Shown: positions 1 through 7,292 of the stretch, piece by piece
Position numbering within the stretch: position 1 is the first letter of the stretch
How the letters are laid out: each line of letters opens with the position of its first letter
Origin: Acinetobacter sp.
GTDB lineage: Bacteria > Pseudomonadota > Gammaproteobacteria > Pseudomonadales > Moraxellaceae
Length of the DNA stretch: 8,725 bases
Assembly: GCA_008017255.1 (NCBI GenBank)
Contig: SSHD01000108.1
Location: forward strand, 1 to 8,725
Direction of reading: 5' to 3'
Notes under the pieces: model-generated
Database searches by the model: none
The model's input: only the letters and a program-made list of their open reading frames with translations
Told to the model about the DNA's origin: nothing
Program-made: the position numbers and the translations under genes

Positions 1-381
1 AATTATAAAATTATTCAAAAGGATGATTTAAAAATCATTTATTTTGAAAAAAATCTAATGGTATGGGCGAACTTGGTTCTGCCAGAAATGATTGAGAATG
101 AAAAGAAAAAAGAGCAAGTTGGGCAAAACCAAATGTTATTGCCAATCATTCAGAAAGACCATACTTCATTTGATTTGGAAAATATTCGTTTAACTTTAGC
201 GAGAAGATTAAATGTTGCTGCACACTTACGTCCTAAATATGTGGCAGGCTTTACTTTGCTCTTAAAACAAAATTTTCCTGAACAAAATGCTGAAGACTTA
301 TTGAATTGTCTAGAACATAACCAATGGTTAAAAGTGAATCAGAGAGAGATTGAATATAGTCCAAGATTGTTGATGCCTTAA
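1..381 (+). CDS. C-terminal part of an unrecognised protein (5' end outside window)
   Basis: The reading frame is open from the first base of the window to the TAA at 379-381, so this is the last 126 codons of a longer gene. The in-frame ATG at 58 has no Shine-Dalgarno-like sequence before it and sits inside continuous coding sequence, so I do not treat it as the start. The visible part is soluble, Lys/Glu/Asn-rich and probably mostly helical. There is a stretch of charged residues (EKKKEQ) and a C-terminal region ending PRLLMP that could be a small helical domain. There is no membrane segment and no catalytic motif I recognise, and I cannot assign a family. No clear terminator separates it from the next gene 65 bp downstream, so read-through is possible. 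Confidence 0.7.
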   Translation, partial: NYKIIQKDDLKIIYFEKNLMVWANLVLPEMIENEKKKEQVGQNQMLLPIIQKDHTSFDLENIRLTLARRLNVAAHLRPKYVAGFTLLLKQNFPEQNAEDLLNCLEHNQWLKVNQREIEYSPRLLMP

Positions 382-446
382 ATTTGGAACTTGCCTTTTT
401 CATTCAACTTATGTAACGCTAATAAAAGGAAGTTTTAGGCGGCTTT

Positions 447-896
447 ATGAGTAATATTGGAATTTGGATCACGGTTGCGATTGTACTGTTTGTACTTGGC
501 TCTATTTTTGGCTTACGTGTCAGTCCACGGGAAAAGGCGCTTGGCATGATGCGTGAGCAGGCGCGTAAAATGGGGCTGCATCCACGTTTGATTGTGGCAC
601 CTGAATGGACAAAGATTCCAATGGCATCCGAAAAACGTGCCAGCATGGTGGCTTATTATAGTGTACTGATTCCAGATGCACGTTTGGCACTTATGCAGGC
701 AAGGGTGGTGGATGGCAAGCTTCAGGTTGTGCAGGGTGATCAGAAATTTAATGATTTACCCATTGCATTAAAAGGAGTTTATGCTATTGATATGCAAGCA
801 AACTGTGTCGGGCTATATTGGGATGAAGAAACTGATTTAAGAGCCACTCAGCTTGAAGCAATGAAAGCATATTTACATGAATTAGCTCAGCGCTAA
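447..896 (+). CDS. small membrane-anchored protein of unknown function
   Basis: This 149-residue protein starts with one strongly hydrophobic helix (about residues 5-22, IWITVAIVLFVLGSIFGL). A short basic stretch follows (RVSPREKALGMMREQARKMG), then a cytoplasmic-looking domain containing YYSVLIPDARLALMQ and GLYWDEETD. It therefore looks like a single-pass inner-membrane protein with the bulk of the chain in the cytoplasm. The ATG at 447 is preceded by purine-rich sequence (AAAAGGAAG at 424-432 and AGGCGG closer in), so ribosome binding is plausible but not strong. It lies 33 bp upstream of topA on the same strand with no terminator between, so the two may be co-transcribed. I believe similar short anchored proteins are conserved in related gamma-proteobacteria, but I know of no established function and infer none. 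Confidence 0.85.
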   Translation: MSNIGIWITVAIVLFVLGSIFGLRVSPREKALGMMREQARKMGLHPRLIVAPEWTKIPMASEKRASMVAYYSVLIPDARLALMQARVVDGKLQVVQGDQKFNDLPIALKGVYAIDMQANCVGLYWDEETDLRATQLEAMKAYLHELAQR

Positions 897-929
897 TTAT
901 TTGATTAATTATAGGAAAAACGATTTATT

Positions 930-3569
930 ATGGCGAATACTCCACGCTCTGCTTCCAAAAGCACAGCAGCTTCTAACTCTGCTGCAACTAAACGTGCCTT
1001 AGTGATTGTGGAGTCGCCTGCAAAAGCGAAAACCATTAATAAATATTTGGGTTCACAATTTATTGTCAGGTCATCGGTCGGTCATGTGCGTGACCTACCT
1101 ACAGGTGGCGGTGCAAAATCGACTGAAAAGAAGCCTGCCACCCGTACCAAACTGACCGAAGCGGAAAAAGAACAAAAAGCACAATCTGCCCTGATCAACC
1201 GTATGGGTGTCGATCCAGAACATGACTGGATTGCCCATTATGAAGTACTGCCTGGCAAGGAACATGTGGTTGCCGAACTAAAAAAACTCGCTAAAGATGC
1301 GGATGCCATCTATCTCGCAACGGACTTGGATAGGGAAGGAGAGGCGATTGCTTGGCATTTGCGGGAAGTGATCGGTGGCGATGACAGCCGTTACCATCGT
1401 GTGGTCTTTAACGAAATTACCAAGAATGCCATTCAGGAAGCGTTTAAACAGCCAACACGTCTGGATTTGAATCGTGTCAACGCGCAACAGGCACGCCGTT
1501 TCCTTGACCGTGTGGTGGGCTTTATGGTGTCGCCATTGCTATGGGAAAAGATTGCCCGTGGTTTATCGGCAGGCCGTGTTCAATCGGTTGCGGTAAAACT
1601 GGTGGTAGAACGTGAACGTGAAATCCGTGCCTTTATCCCAGAAGAATATTGGCAGGTTTTTGCAGACACGCTATCAAAGAAAGAAGAAATTCGCTTAGAG
1701 GCGGTTAAGCAGGCAGGTAAAACGCTTAAACTCAAGAATAAAGCAGAAACGGATGCGTTGTTAAACGTATTAAAAGATGCCGAATATAAGGTCGCACTGC
1801 GTGAGGATAAACCGACCAAGGTCAATCCAAGTGCGCCATATATCACCTCGACCCTGCAACAGGCGGCCAGCACACGTTTAGGTTTTTCAGTGAAGAAAAC
1901 CATGATGCTGGCGCAGCGTTTGTATGAGGGTGGTTTTATTACCTATATGCGTACCGACTCCACTTTTTTGAGTGATGATGCCGTGACGATGGTGCGCAAC
2001 CATATTCAGCATAGCTTTGGTGATAAATACTTACCTACTAAGCCAAACCGCTATGGCAATAAAGCCGGTGCGCAAGAAGCGCATGAAGCGATTCGTCCCT
2101 CTGATGTTGCCCTAAGTGGTGACCATTTGGCAGGGGTGGAGCGAGATGCACAGCGCCTATACGATTTAATTTGGCGGCAATTTGTGGCTTGTCAAATGAC
2201 TTCAGCCGAATACTTATCTTCGACTTTAACGGTACAAGCGGCAGATGTAGAACTGAAAGCCAAAGGCCGAACGTTGGTATTTGATGGCTTTACTCGCGTA
2301 CGTGCCGCCAATAAATCGGAAGATGATATTTTATTGCCTGCGGTGAAAGTGGGTGAAGTGCTTAAACTCGATAAATTAGATCCAAGTCAGCATTTTACTA
2401 AGCCACCGGCACGTTTTACCGAGGCCTCATTGGTCAAAGAACTCGAGAAGAAAGGCATTGGCCGACCATCGACCTATGCAGCGATTATTTCCACCATTCA
2501 AGATCGTGGCTATGTGAAACTGGAAAATCGTCGCCTATTTGCCGAAAAAATGGGCGAGATTGTGACCGATCGCTTAGACGAAAGTTTCAATAACTTAATG
2601 AATTATGCCTTTACCGCAGATTTAGAAGGGCAGCTAGACCGAGTCGCAACTGGCGAGCGCAACTGGAAAGAACTGCTCGATGCATTCTATGGCGATTTCA
2701 AAAAACGCTTAACCAATGCGCAAGGTGAAAACGGCATGCGCCGTAATCAGCCGGTAGAAGTGCCCGATGTGCCATGCCCTGAATGCAGTCGCCCAATGCA
2801 AGTACGTACAGGAACGACTGGTGTGTTCTTGGGTTGCTCAGGCTATAACTTGCCACCCAAAGAACGTTGTAAAGGCACACTAAACTTAACTGCAGTCGAA
2901 TCTTTGGCGATCTTGTCAGATGATGATGGCGCTGAAACTGCAGACTTAATGTCTAAACACCGTTGTGCCAAGTGCGGCACTGCGATGGACAGTTATGTGG
3001 TGGATGGCGGACGTAAATTGCATGTGTGCGGTAATAACCCAGACTGTGATGGCTACGAACTGGAACAAGGCGAATTTAAAATTAAGGGCTATGATGGTCC
3101 GACCATTCCATGTGATAAATGTGATGATCAAATGCAGCTCAAAACAGGACGTTTTGGACCTTACTTTGCCTGTTCGAGCTGTGACAATACGCGTAAAGTG
3201 TTAAAGAGCGGTCAACCTGCGCCACCGCGTGTAGACCCAATTAAAATGGAACACTTACGCTCTAGTAAATACGATGATTTCTTTGTATTGCGTGATGGTG
3301 CAGCGGGTTTGTTCTTGGCGGCCAGCAAGTTTCCGAAAGTACGTGAAACTCGTGCGCCAAAAGTTGCGGAGTTACGCAGTGTTGCAGATCAGCTTGATGC
3401 TAAATATCAATTCTTATTGCAAGCACCCGATGTTGACCCAGAGGGCAACCCAACCATTGTGAAATTTAGCCGTAAAAACCAAGTGCAATATATTGGTTCT
3501 GAAAACTCAGAAGGTAAGCAGACCAAGTGGAGTGTGGTTTTCCAAGACGGAAAATGGGTTGAGGGTTAA
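930..3569 (+). CDS. topA: DNA topoisomerase I (type IA, omega protein)
   Basis: The enzyme relaxes negatively supercoiled DNA by transient single-strand cleavage and limits hypernegative supercoiling and R-loops behind RNA polymerase. The 879-residue product is close to the roughly 865 residues of E. coli TopA. After a Ser/Ala-rich tail (1-20) comes a TOPRIM domain with E28 ([11 protein letters not shown]) and the metal-binding D132-D134-E136 in TDLDREGEA. The catalytic tyrosine is Y339 in ITYMRTDS, and the type IA signature GIGRPSTYA is at 509-517. Three C-terminal four-cysteine zinc fingers follow: C616/C619/C636/C647, C679/C682/C700/C706 and C728/C731/C748/C751. The chain ends in a basic-aromatic tail domain. 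All key catalytic residues are present and there is no frameshift. The ATG at 930 has AGGA at 913-916 upstream, a long spacing. The stop abuts the start of the next gene. Confidence 0.98.
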   Translation: MANTPRSASKSTAASNSAATKRALVIVESPAKAKTINKYLGSQFIVRSSVGHVRDLPTGGGAKSTEKKPATRTKLTEAEKEQKAQSALINRMGVDPEHDWIAHYEVLPGKEHVVAELKKLAKDADAIYLATDLDREGEAIAWHLREVIGGDDSRYHRVVFNEITKNAIQEAFKQPTRLDLNRVNAQQARRFLDRVVGFMVSPLLWEKIARGLSAGRVQSVAVKLVVEREREIRAFIPEEYWQVFADTLSKKEEIRLEAVKQAGKTLKLKNKAETDALLNVLKDAEYKVALREDKPTKVNPSAPYITSTLQQAASTRLGFSVKKTMMLAQRLYEGGFITYMRTDSTFLSDDAVTMVRNHIQHSFGDKYLPTKPNRYGNKAGAQEAHEAIRPSDVALSGDHLAGVERDAQRLYDLIWRQFVACQMTSAEYLSSTLTVQAADVELKAKGRTLVFDGFTRVRAANKSEDDILLPAVKVGEVLKLDKLDPSQHFTKPPARFTEASLVKELEKKGIGRPSTYAAIISTIQDRGYVKLENRRLFAEKMGEIVTDRLDESFNNLMNYAFTADLEGQLDRVATGERNWKELLDAFYGDFKKRLTNAQGENGMRRNQPVEVPDVPCPECSRPMQVRTGTTGVFLGCSGYNLPPKERCKGTLNLTAVESLAILSDDDGAETADLMSKHRCAKCGTAMDSYVVDGGRKLHVCGNNPDCDGYELEQGEFKIKGYDGPTIPCDKCDDQMQLKTGRFGPYFACSSCDNTRKVLKSGQPAPPRVDPIKMEHLRSSKYDDFFVLRDGAAGLFLAASKFPKVRETRAPKVAELRSVADQLDAKYQFLLQAPDVDPEGNPTIVKFSRKNQVQYIGSENSEGKQTKWSVVFQDGKWVEG

Positions 3570-4358
3570 ATGGATTTAAAACCGAAAAAACTTGCGGTAT
3601 TGATTGATGCGGATAATTCCTCGATTAATTCGATTGAGTCTGTACTTGAAGAAATCGCAAAATTCGGTATTGCCAGTGTAAAGCGTGTTTATGGTGATTG
3701 GAGTAGTGATACTTTAAAAAATTGGCGTGATGTTTTATTGCCACATGCCATAACACCCGTGCAGCAGTTTGCCTATACCAAAGGTAAAGATGCCACCGAT
3801 ATGATCCTGATTATTGATGCGATGGATTTGCTGTATAGCGGCGCATTAGATGGCTTTTGTATTGTATCGAGTGACAGCGATTTCACGCCTTTGGCCTCAA
3901 GGATTCGTGAAAGCGGCTTAATGGTCTATGGTTTTGGGCGTAAGAAAACCCCTGAAGCCTTTAGAAAAGCGTGTGATAAATTCATTTATATCGAAAATCT
4001 TGAGATTGAAGAAAAAGAAGAAATAAAACAGGATGCTGCAATAAAAAGGAAACAACCTGAATCCAATAAATCTGACCCAAATGAAAAGATTGAAACAGTT
4101 AAGCAGCAAATTGATCGCGCCACATTAAATTTAATTTATAAAGCGGTTAAAGATAATTCCGATGATAATGGTTGGGCTAACTTATCAATAGTTGGGCAAT
4201 TTATTACGGCTGTTAAACCTGCTTTTGATTCTAGAAATTACGGACGCGCAAAGCTATCTAGTTTAATTAAGATGTTAAACCTATTTGAGACAAAAATAGA
4301 AGGTAGCCAAATGTATTTGAGAAAAATAAGAAATAAAGAGATTAAATCTAAAATTTAG
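3570..4358 (+). CDS. NYN (LabA-like PIN) domain protein with C-terminal OST-HTH/LOTUS domain
   Basis: This 262-residue protein is a predicted RNA-processing enzyme. The N-terminal NYN domain (about 8-142) carries the acidic residues expected of PIN-like nucleases: D13 and D15 in LIDADN, D74 and D77 in KGKDATDM, and D102 and D104 in SSDSDF. A charged Lys/Glu linker (about 143-180) follows. The C-terminal part (about 183-253, with GWANLSIVGQFI and NYGRAKLSSLIKML) matches an OST-HTH/LOTUS fold, which binds RNA in characterised proteins. NYN plus OST-HTH is a known bacterial architecture, but the target is generally unknown. The start codon follows the topA stop with no gap, and GAGGG at 3561-3565 inside the topA end serves as ribosome-binding site, so translation is probably coupled. 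The last third is visibly more AT-rich than the first part. Confidence 0.9.
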   Translation: MDLKPKKLAVLIDADNSSINSIESVLEEIAKFGIASVKRVYGDWSSDTLKNWRDVLLPHAITPVQQFAYTKGKDATDMILIIDAMDLLYSGALDGFCIVSSDSDFTPLASRIRESGLMVYGFGRKKTPEAFRKACDKFIYIENLEIEEKEEIKQDAAIKRKQPESNKSDPNEKIETVKQQIDRATLNLIYKAVKDNSDDNGWANLSIVGQFITAVKPAFDSRNYGRAKLSSLIKMLNLFETKIEGSQMYLRKIRNKEIKSKI

Positions 4359-4370
4359 TCTGTAAAGTTT

Positions 4371-4790
4371 TTATTCCTCAAACGGATTAAATAACTTCAC
4401 CCCAAATGACTCAAAATCTTTTGTATTTCGCGTAACTAGTGTGAAGTTATGTTGTAAAGCCGTTGCGCCAATAAAAGAATCGGTAAGAGAGGCGGGGTTG
4501 GGTACATGCAGTTGCGCTGTTTTGAGCGCAATTATGCTATTAATTTCTAGAATTCGTTGATGGAACTCTGGTTGAATCTTCTGTTCAAACCAGGTGCGTA
4601 AAACTTTCCCCTGTGCTGTATCCGTGCGTTCTTTTCTGAGAATACCATGTTCGATTTCATAAATTGTCAGCACTGACAAATAACATAAGTTTAAGTCAAC
4701 ATGATTTGCCCATAATTTAAAGTGTTCGGAACAGGCAGGGTGATGCAGTTTTCTAAATTCACTTAAAATATTGGTATCGAGTAAAAACAT
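4371..4790 (-). CDS. PIN-domain toxin (VapC/FitB-like) of a type II toxin-antitoxin module
   Basis: This 139-residue PIN-domain protein is a typical size for VapC-type toxins, which are Mg2+-dependent RNases that cut RNA and arrest growth when free of antitoxin. The acidic residues expected at the active site are present: D5 (FLLDTNILSE), E45 (IYEIEHG), D104 (LTDSFIGATAL) and D125 (NTKDFESFG). The motif TDSFIGATAL followed by LVTRNTKDF is characteristic of this family. The start ATG overlaps the antitoxin stop by one base (TAATG), so the pair is translationally coupled with antitoxin first. Its stop faces the stop of the NYN gene, with 12 bases between them and no visible terminator. The toxin looks intact. 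Its RNA target cannot be told from the sequence. Confidence 0.92.
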   Translation of the reverse strand: MFLLDTNILSEFRKLHHPACSEHFKLWANHVDLNLCYLSVLTIYEIEHGILRKERTDTAQGKVLRTWFEQKIQPEFHQRILEINSIIALKTAQLHVPNPASLTDSFIGATALQHNFTLVTRNTKDFESFGVKLFNPFEE

Positions 4791-5047
4791 TACAGCTCTA
4801 CCTGACGTTCAGAAAAATGGACACGTTCGAACTCAACACCATCTTCTATTTGGGAAAGCTCTTGTATCGACATACTTAAACGATCAATATTAGATAGTGT
4901 TTTTTTAAGTAACAATTCATATTGCTGATAAGATAACAAGACATGGGAAGGTGTGCCGCGATCGGTAATAAATACAGGTTCACTGCGACTCAAGGACTTT
5001 GCTTTACTGACATTGTGATTAAAATCGCGGCTAGTTAAAATGGTCAT
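4790..5047 (-). CDS. Phd/YefM-family antitoxin
   Basis: This 85-residue protein should neutralise the PIN toxin encoded immediately downstream and repress their shared promoter. The N-terminal half has the Phd/YefM pattern: an opening strand and helix (TILTSRDFNHNVSKAKSLS), then the strand-turn segment EPVFITDRGTPSHVLLSYQQYELLL. That region forms the DNA-binding dimer in characterised members. The C-terminal part (about 52-85) is acidic and probably disordered until it wraps the toxin. The ATG at 5047 is preceded by AAGGG at 5056-5060 on the minus strand, a good ribosome-binding site. Pairing a Phd-type antitoxin with a VapC-type toxin is a common mixed arrangement. A candidate promoter and operator lie just upstream. 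Confidence 0.92.
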   Translation of the reverse strand: MTILTSRDFNHNVSKAKSLSRSEPVFITDRGTPSHVLLSYQQYELLLKKTLSNIDRLSMSIQELSQIEDGVEFERVHFSERQVEL

Positions 5048-5065
5048 TTTATTTACCCTTAAAAG

Positions 5066-5085
5066 ATGTAGGATAGTAGCTACAT
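5066..5085. promoter_or_regulatory. inverted-repeat operator candidate for the Phd/YefM antitoxin
   Basis: ATGTAG (5066-5071) and CTACAT (5080-5085) form a perfect 6-bp inverted repeat around an 8-bp spacer. One half contains a fully palindromic GTAGCTAC (5076-5083). It overlaps the end of the candidate -10 box and covers the predicted start point, where an autorepressor would be expected to bind. That the antitoxin binds it is inferred from position and symmetry. Confidence 0.5.
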
Positions 5086-5112
5086 TGTATAAATAAAATA
5101 CGCATAAAGCAA
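5084..5112 (-). promoter_or_regulatory. candidate promoter of the toxin-antitoxin operon
   Basis: Read on the minus strand, TTGCTT (5112-5107) and TACAAT (5089-5084) are separated by 17 bases. The second is a five-of-six match to the sigma-70 -10 box. The -35 box is weak (three of six), as is common for regulated promoters. The predicted start lies near 5077, about 30 bases before the antitoxin ATG. Confidence 0.55.
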
Positions 5113-5149
5113 AAGTGAATTTTATGACCGCTCCCTTTAATTTTGAAAA

Positions 5150-5923
5150 GTGAAAATAGACTACATGTGGAAAAATATCCGAGTTGCATGTTTACTGGTC
5201 GTGCTGCTGATTGTTGCTGTGAATGCTTACCGTGACCAAAACCAAAATTGGCAACAACCTATTTTAATTGTTATGCACCCGATTAACGCCGATGGGCTGG
5301 CCAGTACTCAACAATATATTCAGCAATTACAACTCGATGACTTTTTTGAAATAAAACAATATTTAGAAAAAAATAGTCAGCACTATCGCGGGCAAAGCAG
5401 CTACTTTATGTTTCAGTTGGGGCGTGAGCTGCGGCAAGTGCCACCCAAACCGCCAACCGAGCCGAGTATTTTTAAAAATATTATATGGAGCTTAAAGTTT
5501 CGATATTACGCATGGCAGCAACATCAAGCTGCGGACGGTGCGCCCAGTCTGACCTTGTACTTAAACTTTTATGATCCAAAACAGAGTAAAGAGTTAAAAC
5601 ATTCCACAGCTTTAGAACGTGGGCGAATTGGCTCAGTCAATTTATTTGCCAGCGAAAAACAGAGCCAACAAAATAATGTGGTGCTGTTACATGAATTATT
5701 ACATGGCTTTGGTGCAACCGATAAATATAATCTTAATAACGGCCAGCCGATTTTTCCGTTTGGTTATGCTGAACCGAATAAAACACCGTTATACCCGCAA
5801 ACAGTGGCTGAAATTATGGGCGGCAGCGTGCCACTATCGCAGCATAAAAGTGAAATGCCCGACAGTATCCATCAGACCGTCGTAAGCGAATTAACTGCAC
5901 AGGAAATCGGCTGGGTTAAATAA
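5150..5923 (+). CDS. metzincin-like zinc metalloprotease with N-terminal membrane anchor or signal peptide
   Basis: This is a predicted exported or membrane-anchored protein of 257 residues counted from the GTG at 5150. A start at the ATG at 5165 would give 252 residues (MWKNIRVACLL...) and a more usual signal sequence; neither has a strong ribosome-binding site. Residues about 10-26 form one hydrophobic helix, so the rest should lie in the periplasm. The core motif is H181-E-L-L-H185-G-F-G188-A-T-D191, a HExxHxxGxxD zinc site in which the third ligand is Asp. A likely Met-turn follows (EIMGG, M223). This matches metzincin-type peptidases with an Asp ligand, known from the snapalysin family, but I cannot place it in a named family. 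Catalysis would depend on E182. The substrate is unknown. Confidence 0.75.
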   Translation: MKIDYMWKNIRVACLLVVLLIVAVNAYRDQNQNWQQPILIVMHPINADGLASTQQYIQQLQLDDFFEIKQYLEKNSQHYRGQSSYFMFQLGRELRQVPPKPPTEPSIFKNIIWSLKFRYYAWQQHQAADGAPSLTLYLNFYDPKQSKELKHSTALERGRIGSVNLFASEKQSQQNNVVLLHELLHGFGATDKYNLNNGQPIFPFGYAEPNKTPLYPQTVAEIMGGSVPLSQHKSEMPDSIHQTVVSELTAQEIGWVK

Positions 5924-5945
5924 AAGCGGGATAAGTTTAGGATTT

Positions 5946-5957
5946 GAGTTTGAACTC
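5946..5957. repeat. short inverted repeat upstream of the RRM gene
   Basis: GAGTT and AACTC flank a TG dinucleotide. It lies in the 104-bp gap between the metalloprotease gene and the RRM gene. No convincing promoter boxes could be fitted around it. It may be an operator half-pair or chance. Confidence 0.25.
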
Positions 5958-6027
5958 GATTAAACTAAGCGCATTCAATTTATTTTGATTCATGTTCAGC
6001 GATATGGGTCATCTTTTAGGTTTCAGC

Positions 6028-6273
6028 ATGAAAATTTTAGTTCGTAATTTAGACCGCTCTGTGACAGAAGCTGAAGTGCTTGAATTATTTCAGCCTTATG
6101 GACAGGTGGAGTCTTGTGTGGTGGTTAAAGATGAAGCCACTGGTAAATCTAAAGGCTTCGGTTTTGTAGAAATGACCTATGCGCGAGAAGCCATTAAAGC
6201 GATTAAAGGCCTCAATACCTTAAAAGTAAAAGGTTTGGGCATTCGAGTAAAAGCGGCGGAAGGTCAAGCCTAA
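6028..6273 (+). CDS. small single-RRM RNA-binding protein
   Basis: This 81-residue protein is almost entirely one RNA-recognition motif. RNP2 is ILVRNL (residues 3-8) and RNP1 is KGFGFVEM (42-49), so the aromatic residues that stack on RNA bases are present. The order of strands and helices (ILVRNL, EAEVLELFQPYG, VESCVVVKD, KGFGFVEM, AREAIKAIKGLN, GIRVKAA) is complete. I chose the ATG at 6028 over the one at 5992. It has TTTTAGG (6014-6020) at a good distance, and the RRM begins right there, whereas the 12 extra residues of the longer form match nothing in the fold. Bacterial proteins of this type are generally thought to bind RNA, some with cold-induced expression, but the targets here are unknown. 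It may be co-transcribed with the next gene, 71 bp downstream. Confidence 0.93.
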   Translation: MKILVRNLDRSVTEAEVLELFQPYGQVESCVVVKDEATGKSKGFGFVEMTYAREAIKAIKGLNTLKVKGLGIRVKAAEGQA

Positions 6274-6344
6274 GGCGATATATTAAAGCGCAGATGGCTT
6301 TTGCTCACTGCGGCGATTTAACTGAGATAAAATTGGGGTTTATG

Positions 6345-6848
6345 ATGTCACGTGTTGCTCGTTATCATGCCGATCGGACCAATCAAAAACTGTACTTTGC
6401 ACGCCTTGCCTGTCAACAAGCGGAACAGACCGAGCATCTGCAACAAGTGCAAGCGTATCGCGAGACTGCGGTATTTCATTTGCATGGTGCGCTGTTGGCG
6501 TTTTTGCAAGAGTTAGTTCGTTACTACCGTTTAAACGATCTACAGCCCACGCTCAAGTCCATTGAAGTGCAAATGGCAGAGAAAGGGCAGCTTTCACCTG
6601 AAGTTGCGGTGTTGCAGCAACTCGCCAAAGATGGTTTTATTGCCGAGCTAAAACGTGCCTACCGCATGTGCCAATATGCGCCAGAGCCGACTGCGCCAGA
6701 GCCAGAAAGCGAAACGTCATCGAACTTGATTATTAAAGTCACGCAAAGCCCACAAGCGTGGTTGCCCGATGTCAAAATTTTACGTGAATGGCACCGTGAA
6801 CTGAGCCACTTGATTGATGGTTTTCGTAACGAGATGGTTGAGTTCTAA
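6345..6848 (+). CDS. DUF6586-like protein of unknown function
   Basis: This is a 167-residue soluble, mainly helical protein. It opens with SRVARYHADRTNQKLYFARLACQQAEQ, a pattern I recall from a family (DUF6586) found near topA in pseudomonads. An amphipathic helical region follows (about 35-110), then a Pro/Glu-rich linker (APEPTAPEPESE, 112-123) and a C-terminal helix (WLPDVKILREWHRELSHLIDGFRNEM). The ATG at 6345, second of a tandem ATGATG, is chosen because GGGG at 6335-6338 lies six bases upstream. An upstream ATG at 6294 would add residues unlike the family start. There is no catalytic motif or membrane segment. The function is not known; the family identification is from memory and should be confirmed. 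Confidence 0.85.
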   Translation: MSRVARYHADRTNQKLYFARLACQQAEQTEHLQQVQAYRETAVFHLHGALLAFLQELVRYYRLNDLQPTLKSIEVQMAEKGQLSPEVAVLQQLAKDGFIAELKRAYRMCQYAPEPTAPEPESETSSNLIIKVTQSPQAWLPDVKILREWHRELSHLIDGFRNEMVEF

Positions 6849-6869
6849 GTCAAATTGGTATTTGAACAC

Positions 6870-6900
6870 TTGAAATCTATGCACACAGGACTTATATAAA
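6870..6900 (+). promoter_or_regulatory. candidate promoter for the 92-residue protein gene
   Basis: TTGAAA (6870-6875) is followed by TATATA at 6893-6898 after 17 bases, or by TATAAA (6895-6900) after 19 bases. It lies in the 115-bp gap after the DUF6586-like gene and would give a leader of nearly 60 bases before the ATG at 6964. The match is moderate. Confidence 0.4.
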
Positions 6901-6938
6901 TTAGACGTGAGCGAGTAAAGTGCCAAGGTGCTTTGCCA

Positions 6939-6954
6939 CCATGTTGAAGCATGG
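6939..6954 (+). promoter_or_regulatory. small hairpin overlapping a ribosome-binding site
   Basis: CCATG and CATGG form a perfect 5-bp stem around the loop TTGAAG. The last two bases of the right arm are the first two of GGAG (6953-6956), the ribosome-binding site for the ATG at 6964. Folding would partly hide it. The stem is short and may be chance. Confidence 0.3.
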
Positions 6955-6963
6955 AGAAAATGT

Positions 6964-7242
6964 ATGTCAATGCAGCAGTTAAAAGAGTTATTTGGTCATC
7001 AAGATGCCATTTTAGAATTGGTTCAACTCGAAGGTGGCGAGCTGGCATTGCGCAATGCTGGGTCGGAACAAGAGCCACTGGTGAAAATTCAGTTTAGTGA
7101 AGAAGTAAAAAATATATTGGGTGATCAAACGCCATTGGTTGCACAGCACATGATTCAAGCTGCATTGTTTGGTTTACTGGAAAAACAAATGAATCAGTTA
7201 CAAGCGGAAATTGTAGATGAAGAACCGCAGTATTTGAGCTGA
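6964..7242 (+). CDS. small conserved-looking hypothetical protein
   Basis: This 92-residue protein is acidic and soluble. Residues 1-30 look like an alpha/beta segment (QQLKELFGHQDAILELVQLEGGELALR). A strand follows (PLVKIQFSEEVKNIL), then a long helix (VAQHMIQAALFGLLEKQMNQLQAEIVDEE). I know of no motif or assigned function. The ATG at 6964 is preferred over an upstream one at 6928 because GGAG (6953-6956) sits seven bases before it, and the extra upstream residues (MLCHHVEAWRKC) look non-coding. It is the last gene of the plus-strand run and ends 18 bases before a strong bidirectional terminator. Confidence 0.8.
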   Translation: MSMQQLKELFGHQDAILELVQLEGGELALRNAGSEQEPLVKIQFSEEVKNILGDQTPLVAQHMIQAALFGLLEKQMNQLQAEIVDEEPQYLS

Positions 7243-7260
7243 ATGTTGAAAGTGCAAAGT

Positions 7261-7292
7261 AAAAAACTGCCTCAATACAAGGCAGTTTTTTT
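7261..7292. terminator. bidirectional Rho-independent terminator
   Basis: A 12-bp stem (7261-7272 paired with 7280-7291; core ACTGCCT/AGGCAGT) surrounds a 7-base loop. On the plus strand it ends in seven T's (7286-7292); on the minus strand the A-run at 7261-7266 gives a T tract. It sits between convergent genes and should stop transcription from both. The minus-strand stop codon overlaps its right arm. Confidence 0.9.

Noticed and set aside
58..381. Complete 107-residue gene starting at the ATG at 58
   Set aside because: The frame stays open upstream to the window edge and there is no ribosome-binding site, so it is better read as the end of a longer gene.
893..911. TAATTA repeats before topA
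   Set aside because: Too AT-rich and short to support a terminator or an operator.
5111..5154. Direct repeat AAAAGTGAA at 5111-5119 and 5146-5154
   Set aside because: Nine AT-rich bases in two copies are expected by chance here, and they do not flank an insertion.
5992..6027. Longer start for the RRM protein
   Set aside because: The added residues fall outside the RRM fold, and the ATG at 6028 has the better-placed ribosome-binding site.
6301..6333. Promoter before the DUF6586-like gene (TTGCTC and TAAAAT)
   Set aside because: The spacing is about 21 bases and the start point would leave almost no leader before the ATG.
6928..6963. Longer start for the 92-residue protein
   Set aside because: GGAG sits at the right distance from the ATG at 6964, and the extra residues look non-coding.
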